This document shows, in pieces, positions 5,324 to 6,918 of a DNA stretch of 6,918 nt. How positions within the stretch are numbered: the first letter of the stretch is position 1; every line of letters begins with the position of its first letter. The notes beneath the pieces were generated by a model. The model searched no databases, was not told where the DNA came from, and saw nothing but the letters and a program-made list of their open reading frames with translations. Origin of the DNA: JBKHJZ01 sp046537875 (GTDB taxonomy: Bacteria; Actinomycetota; Acidimicrobiia; Acidimicrobiales; VFJN01); assembly GCA_046537875.1 (NCBI GenBank), contig JBKHJZ010000170.1, forward strand, positions 1 to 6,918. The letters are read 5' to 3'. The translations under genes and the position numbers were made by a program.

Positions 5324-6535
5324 CTAGTTCGGCTCGTGACGCCGTAGCTCGCGCCGGGCGACCGCCATCCGGTGCACCTCGTCCGGGCCGTCGGCGAGGC
5401 GAAGCGTGCGGAGGTGGGCGTACATCGACGCCAGCGGCACGTCGTCGGACACGCCGAGCGCCCCGTGGGCCTGGATCGCCCGGTCGACCACCCGGGCAGC
5501 CACGTTCGGGGCGGCCACCTTGATGGCCGAGATCTCGATGCGGGCGCCCTTGTTGCCCACCGTGTCCATCAGCCAGGCGGTCTTCAGCACCAGCAGCCGC
5601 ACCTGCTCGATCTCGATGCGGCTGTCGGCGATCCACTCCTGGATCACGCCCTGCTCGGCGAGCGCTTTGCCGAAGGCGACCCGCGACCGGACGCGCCGGC
5701 ACATCAGCTCGAGCGCCCGCTCGGCGACGCCGATGGCGCGCATGCAGTGGTGGATGCGGCCGGGCCCCAACCGGGCCTGCGCCATGGCGAACCCGCCGCC
5801 CTCCTCGCCGAGCAGGTTGGTGGCGGGGACGCGGACGTCGTCGAAGACCAGCTCGCAGTGGCCCTCGTTGTCCTGGTACCCGAACACCGGCAGGTTCCGG
5901 ACCCGCGTGAGTCCCGGCGCATCCATGGGGACGAGCACCATCGACTGCTGCCGGTAGGGATCGGCGTCGGGGGACGTCCTGCCCATGACGATCGCGATCC
6001 GGCAGCGCTCCCTCGCCGCACCGCTGATCCACCACTTCCGCCCGTTGAGGACGTAGTCGTCGCCCTCGCGCTCGATCCGCATCTCGATGTTCCTGGCGTC
6101 CGAGCTGGCGACGTCGGGTTCGGTCATGGCGAAGCACGAGCGGATGTCGCCCTCGAGCAGGGGATGCAGCCAGCGCTCCCTCTGCTCGTCGGTGCCGAAC
6201 AGGGCGAGCAGCTCCATGTTGCCGGTGTCCGGCGCCGCGCCGTTGATCGCCTCGGGCGCCAGGGGGCTCCGACCCGTGATCTCCGCCAGCGGCGCGTAGT
6301 CGAGGTTCGACATGCCCTCCGTCCACTCGGTGGCGTGCGGAAGGAACAGGTTCCACAGCCCTCGGCGGCGGGCCTCGGCCTTGAGCTCGTCGAGGATCGG
6401 GGTGTGGGCGTGGGGGTTGCCCGACTCGGCGATCTGCCGGTGGTGGAGCGCCTCGTTGGGATAGATGCACTCGTCCATGAAGGCCTCGAGCCGGCGGCGC
6501 AGCTCGTCGGCCCGGGGGCTGGGGGCGAAGTCCAT
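5324..6535 (-). CDS. Acyl-CoA dehydrogenase, ACAD10/11-like
   Basis: A 403-aa FAD-dependent dehydrogenase of normal length. The N-terminal helical domain carries 'APEAINGAAPDTGNMELLALFGT' (93-115), typical of the ACAD10/11 branch. The middle beta domain has the flavin-contact segments CFAMTEPDVASSD (134-146) and WWISGA (168-173). The C-terminal domain has 'QAHGALGVSDDVPLA' (355-369) and LRLADGPDEVHR (378-389). Aligning the last motif with the IYEG-TAQIQR region of medium-chain acyl-CoA dehydrogenase places D382 at the catalytic Glu, so Asp is the likely base. It would oxidise an acyl-CoA to the 2-enoyl-CoA and pass electrons to electron-transfer flavoprotein; the substrate cannot be read from the sequence. 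The kinase (APH-like) partner seen in mammalian ACAD10/11 is not adjacent. The start at 6535 is preferred over an upstream ATG at 6748 because the extra 71 residues are Pro/Arg/Gly-rich and unlike the family, and a TAGGGT box sits 7 nt before it. Confidence 0.92.
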   Translation of the reverse strand: MDFAPSPRADELRRRLEAFMDECIYPNEALHHRQIAESGNPHAHTPILDELKAEARRRGLWNLFLPHATEWTEGMSNLDYAPLAEITGRSPLAPEAINGAAPDTGNMELLALFGTDEQRERWLHPLLEGDIRSCFAMTEPDVASSDARNIEMRIEREGDDYVLNGRKWWISGAARERCRIAIVMGRTSPDADPYRQQSMVLVPMDAPGLTRVRNLPVFGYQDNEGHCELVFDDVRVPATNLLGEEGGGFAMAQARLGPGRIHHCMRAIGVAERALELMCRRVRSRVAFGKALAEQGVIQEWIADSRIEIEQVRLLVLKTAWLMDTVGNKGARIEISAIKVAAPNVAARVVDRAIQAHGALGVSDDVPLASMYAHLRTLRLADGPDEVHRMAVARRELRRHEPN

Positions 6536-6542
6536 GCTCGAG

Positions 6543-6548
6543 ACCCTA
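6543..6548 (-). promoter_or_regulatory. -10 box of the acyl-CoA dehydrogenase gene (leaderless)
   Basis: On the minus strand TAGGGT is followed by 7 nt (CTCGAGC) and then the ATG, the spacing expected if transcription starts exactly at the start codon. There is no Shine-Dalgarno sequence. No recognisable -35 box lies 17-18 nt upstream. The hexamer is identical to the one before the STAS gene. Confidence 0.6.
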
Positions 6549-6711
6549 CTGGCGGACCAGATGGCGACCGGCGGGGCCGGGACCGGCCGCCGCCCGGGGG
6601 TGCCGCCACAGGCTGCGTCCTCCGGCCCTGGCGGTGGCCCGACGGGAAGCAGCTCGCACCGTGCGAAGCCGGGGGCGATCTCCGCACGATGCGAGCCGCT
6701 GAGCAGGGACT
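6549..6711. other. Non-coding spacer upstream of the dehydrogenase with two CGCA-N3-TGCG palindromes
   Basis: I see no gene here. Frames stay open on both strands only because of high GC, and their products are Arg/Pro/Gly-rich. The stretch contains CGCACCGTGCG (6655-6665) and CGCACGATGCG (6683-6693). Both have the form CGCA-N3-TGCG, both are followed by A, and they begin 28 nt apart. The first extends to a 13-bp palindrome (6654-6666). They may be binding sites for a dimeric regulator of the divergent transcription units on either side, or chance in GC-rich DNA. Confidence 0.35.
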
Positions 6712-6740
6712 TTGCGGCGGGCGCGTTACATGTGTAACCT
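6712..6740 (+). promoter_or_regulatory. Sigma-A-type promoter at the right edge
   Basis: TTGCGG (6712-6717), a 17-bp spacer and TAACCT (6735-6740) make the best -35/-10 pair in the window. The -10 box ends 7 nt before an ATG at 6748, the same geometry as the dehydrogenase gene. The transcript would run rightward out of the window. The TAACCT hexamer and its flanking G on each side (GTAACCTG) are the same as upstream of the helicase. Confidence 0.6.
6725..6738. promoter_or_regulatory. Inverted-repeat operator overlapping the right-edge -10 box
   Basis: GTTACA (6725-6730) and TGTAAC (6733-6738) are perfect inverted repeats separated by TG. The form (TTAC...GTAA) resembles operators of TetR-family regulators, and its right arm overlaps the -10 box, so a bound protein would repress the promoter. 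Nearby lipid metabolism would suit such a regulator, but no regulator gene is in view and the assignment is inference. Confidence 0.5.
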
Positions 6741-6918
6741 GACTGCAATGGAGTGAGCCGGGGACGCTCCCGGGGGGTCGTGGCGGATGCCGTGCACGCA
6801 ACTTCCGGTCGGCGTCGCGGACACGCCGTGGTGTGCCGGTCCGATGGTCGGTCCCGTCCGCCCGCCTCGACCGTTGGGCCGGCGCACCAGGGCGTGTCCG
6901 GGCCGGGGCACCGGAGGC
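6741..6918 (+). other. Right-edge transcribed leader with a Met-Glu-stop mini-ORF; no confident gene
   Basis: Downstream of the promoter the first ATG (6748) reads ATG GAG TGA and stops at once. A GTG at 6753 overlaps that stop (GTGA) and opens a frame that stays open to the window end (about 55 codons). An ATG at 6787, with GGGGGG about 9 nt before it, opens another to the end. Neither looks clearly coding: both are Arg/Pro/Gly-rich, and GC at the third position is near 80%, lower than the clear genes here. CCGGGG (6758-6763) can pair with TCCCGG (6768-6773) in a small hairpin, including one G-U pair. CGTGCACG (6791-6798) is an 8-bp palindrome. This may be a 5' leader or the start of a gene that continues outside. 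Confidence 0.35.

Noticed and set aside
4806..6470. A 554-codon minus-strand frame joining the lipoprotein to sequence within the dehydrogenase gene
   Set aside because: The lipoprotein signal peptide and ribosome binding site set its start at 5264. The upstream part is an out-of-frame reading of the dehydrogenase.
5372..6742. A 456-codon open frame on the plus strand opposite the acyl-CoA dehydrogenase
   Set aside because: It is antisense to a gene with complete family motifs, has no recognisable domain, and has a Val/Arg/Gly/His-rich composition typical of shadow frames.
6726..6911. A 61-codon minus-strand frame at the right edge
   Set aside because: It starts at a GTG without a clear ribosome binding site, would run through the promoter and operator, and its product is Pro/Arg/Gly-rich with no pattern.
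6741..6918. A structured RNA or riboswitch at the right edge
   Set aside because: I found only a short hairpin and small palindromes. No conserved core of a riboswitch, RNase P RNA, tmRNA or tRNA could be recognised.

Overview
The window is very GC-rich (roughly 70% by eye) with dense coding, strongly GC-biased third codon positions and short intergenic gaps. Gene content and order point to an actinomycete: Tad pilus genes, then a DEAD/DEAH-DUF1998 helicase, then a BldG-like STAS protein with its anti-sigma kinase. I favour a deep-branching lineage such as Acidimicrobiia, but that is an inference; no rRNA or marker gene is present.

Layout, left to right. (1) 1-1034, plus strand: the 3' end of a Tad pilus cluster, with the tail of a TadC-type membrane protein, a 71-aa Flp-like prepilin (DUF4244 type) and a TadE-like pseudopilin. 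(2) 1049-3358, minus strand: a full-length SF2 helicase with a C-terminal DUF1998/cysteine module (MrfA/SftH type), converging on tadE with a 14-nt gap. (3) 3359-3475: a short divergent promoter region holding a perfect 14-bp palindrome. (4) 3476-4759, plus strand: a compact three-gene operon of BldG-like anti-anti-sigma factor, HATPase anti-sigma kinase and an unrecognised 170-aa acidic protein whose start overlaps the kinase stop (ATGA). A GC-rich inverted repeat lies in the convergent gap after it. (5) 4806-5264, minus strand: a small secreted lipoprotein with an acidic, glycine-rich linker. (6) 5324-6535, minus strand: an ACAD10/11-like acyl-CoA dehydrogenase. (7) 6536-6918: no confident gene. 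This stretch holds the dehydrogenase promoter, two related palindromes and a well-formed plus-strand promoter overlapped by a TTACATGTGTAA-type operator, which probably drives a transcript that leaves the window.

How the parts work together. The left block builds a Tad/Flp-type pilus. The central block is a partner-switching module in which the phosphorylatable STAS protein and the kinase control an unlinked sigma factor. The right block is lipid metabolism. A recurring theme is apparent leaderless transcription: the helicase, the STAS gene and the dehydrogenase each have a TANNNT -10 box 7-10 nt before the start codon and no Shine-Dalgarno sequence. A fourth such box precedes an ATG at the right edge. 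No CRISPR array, transposon, tRNA or rRNA was seen. The most unusual items are the uncharacterised third gene of the sigma-regulatory operon, the operator-like palindromes in the promoters, and the Met-Glu-stop mini-ORF at the right-edge promoter.
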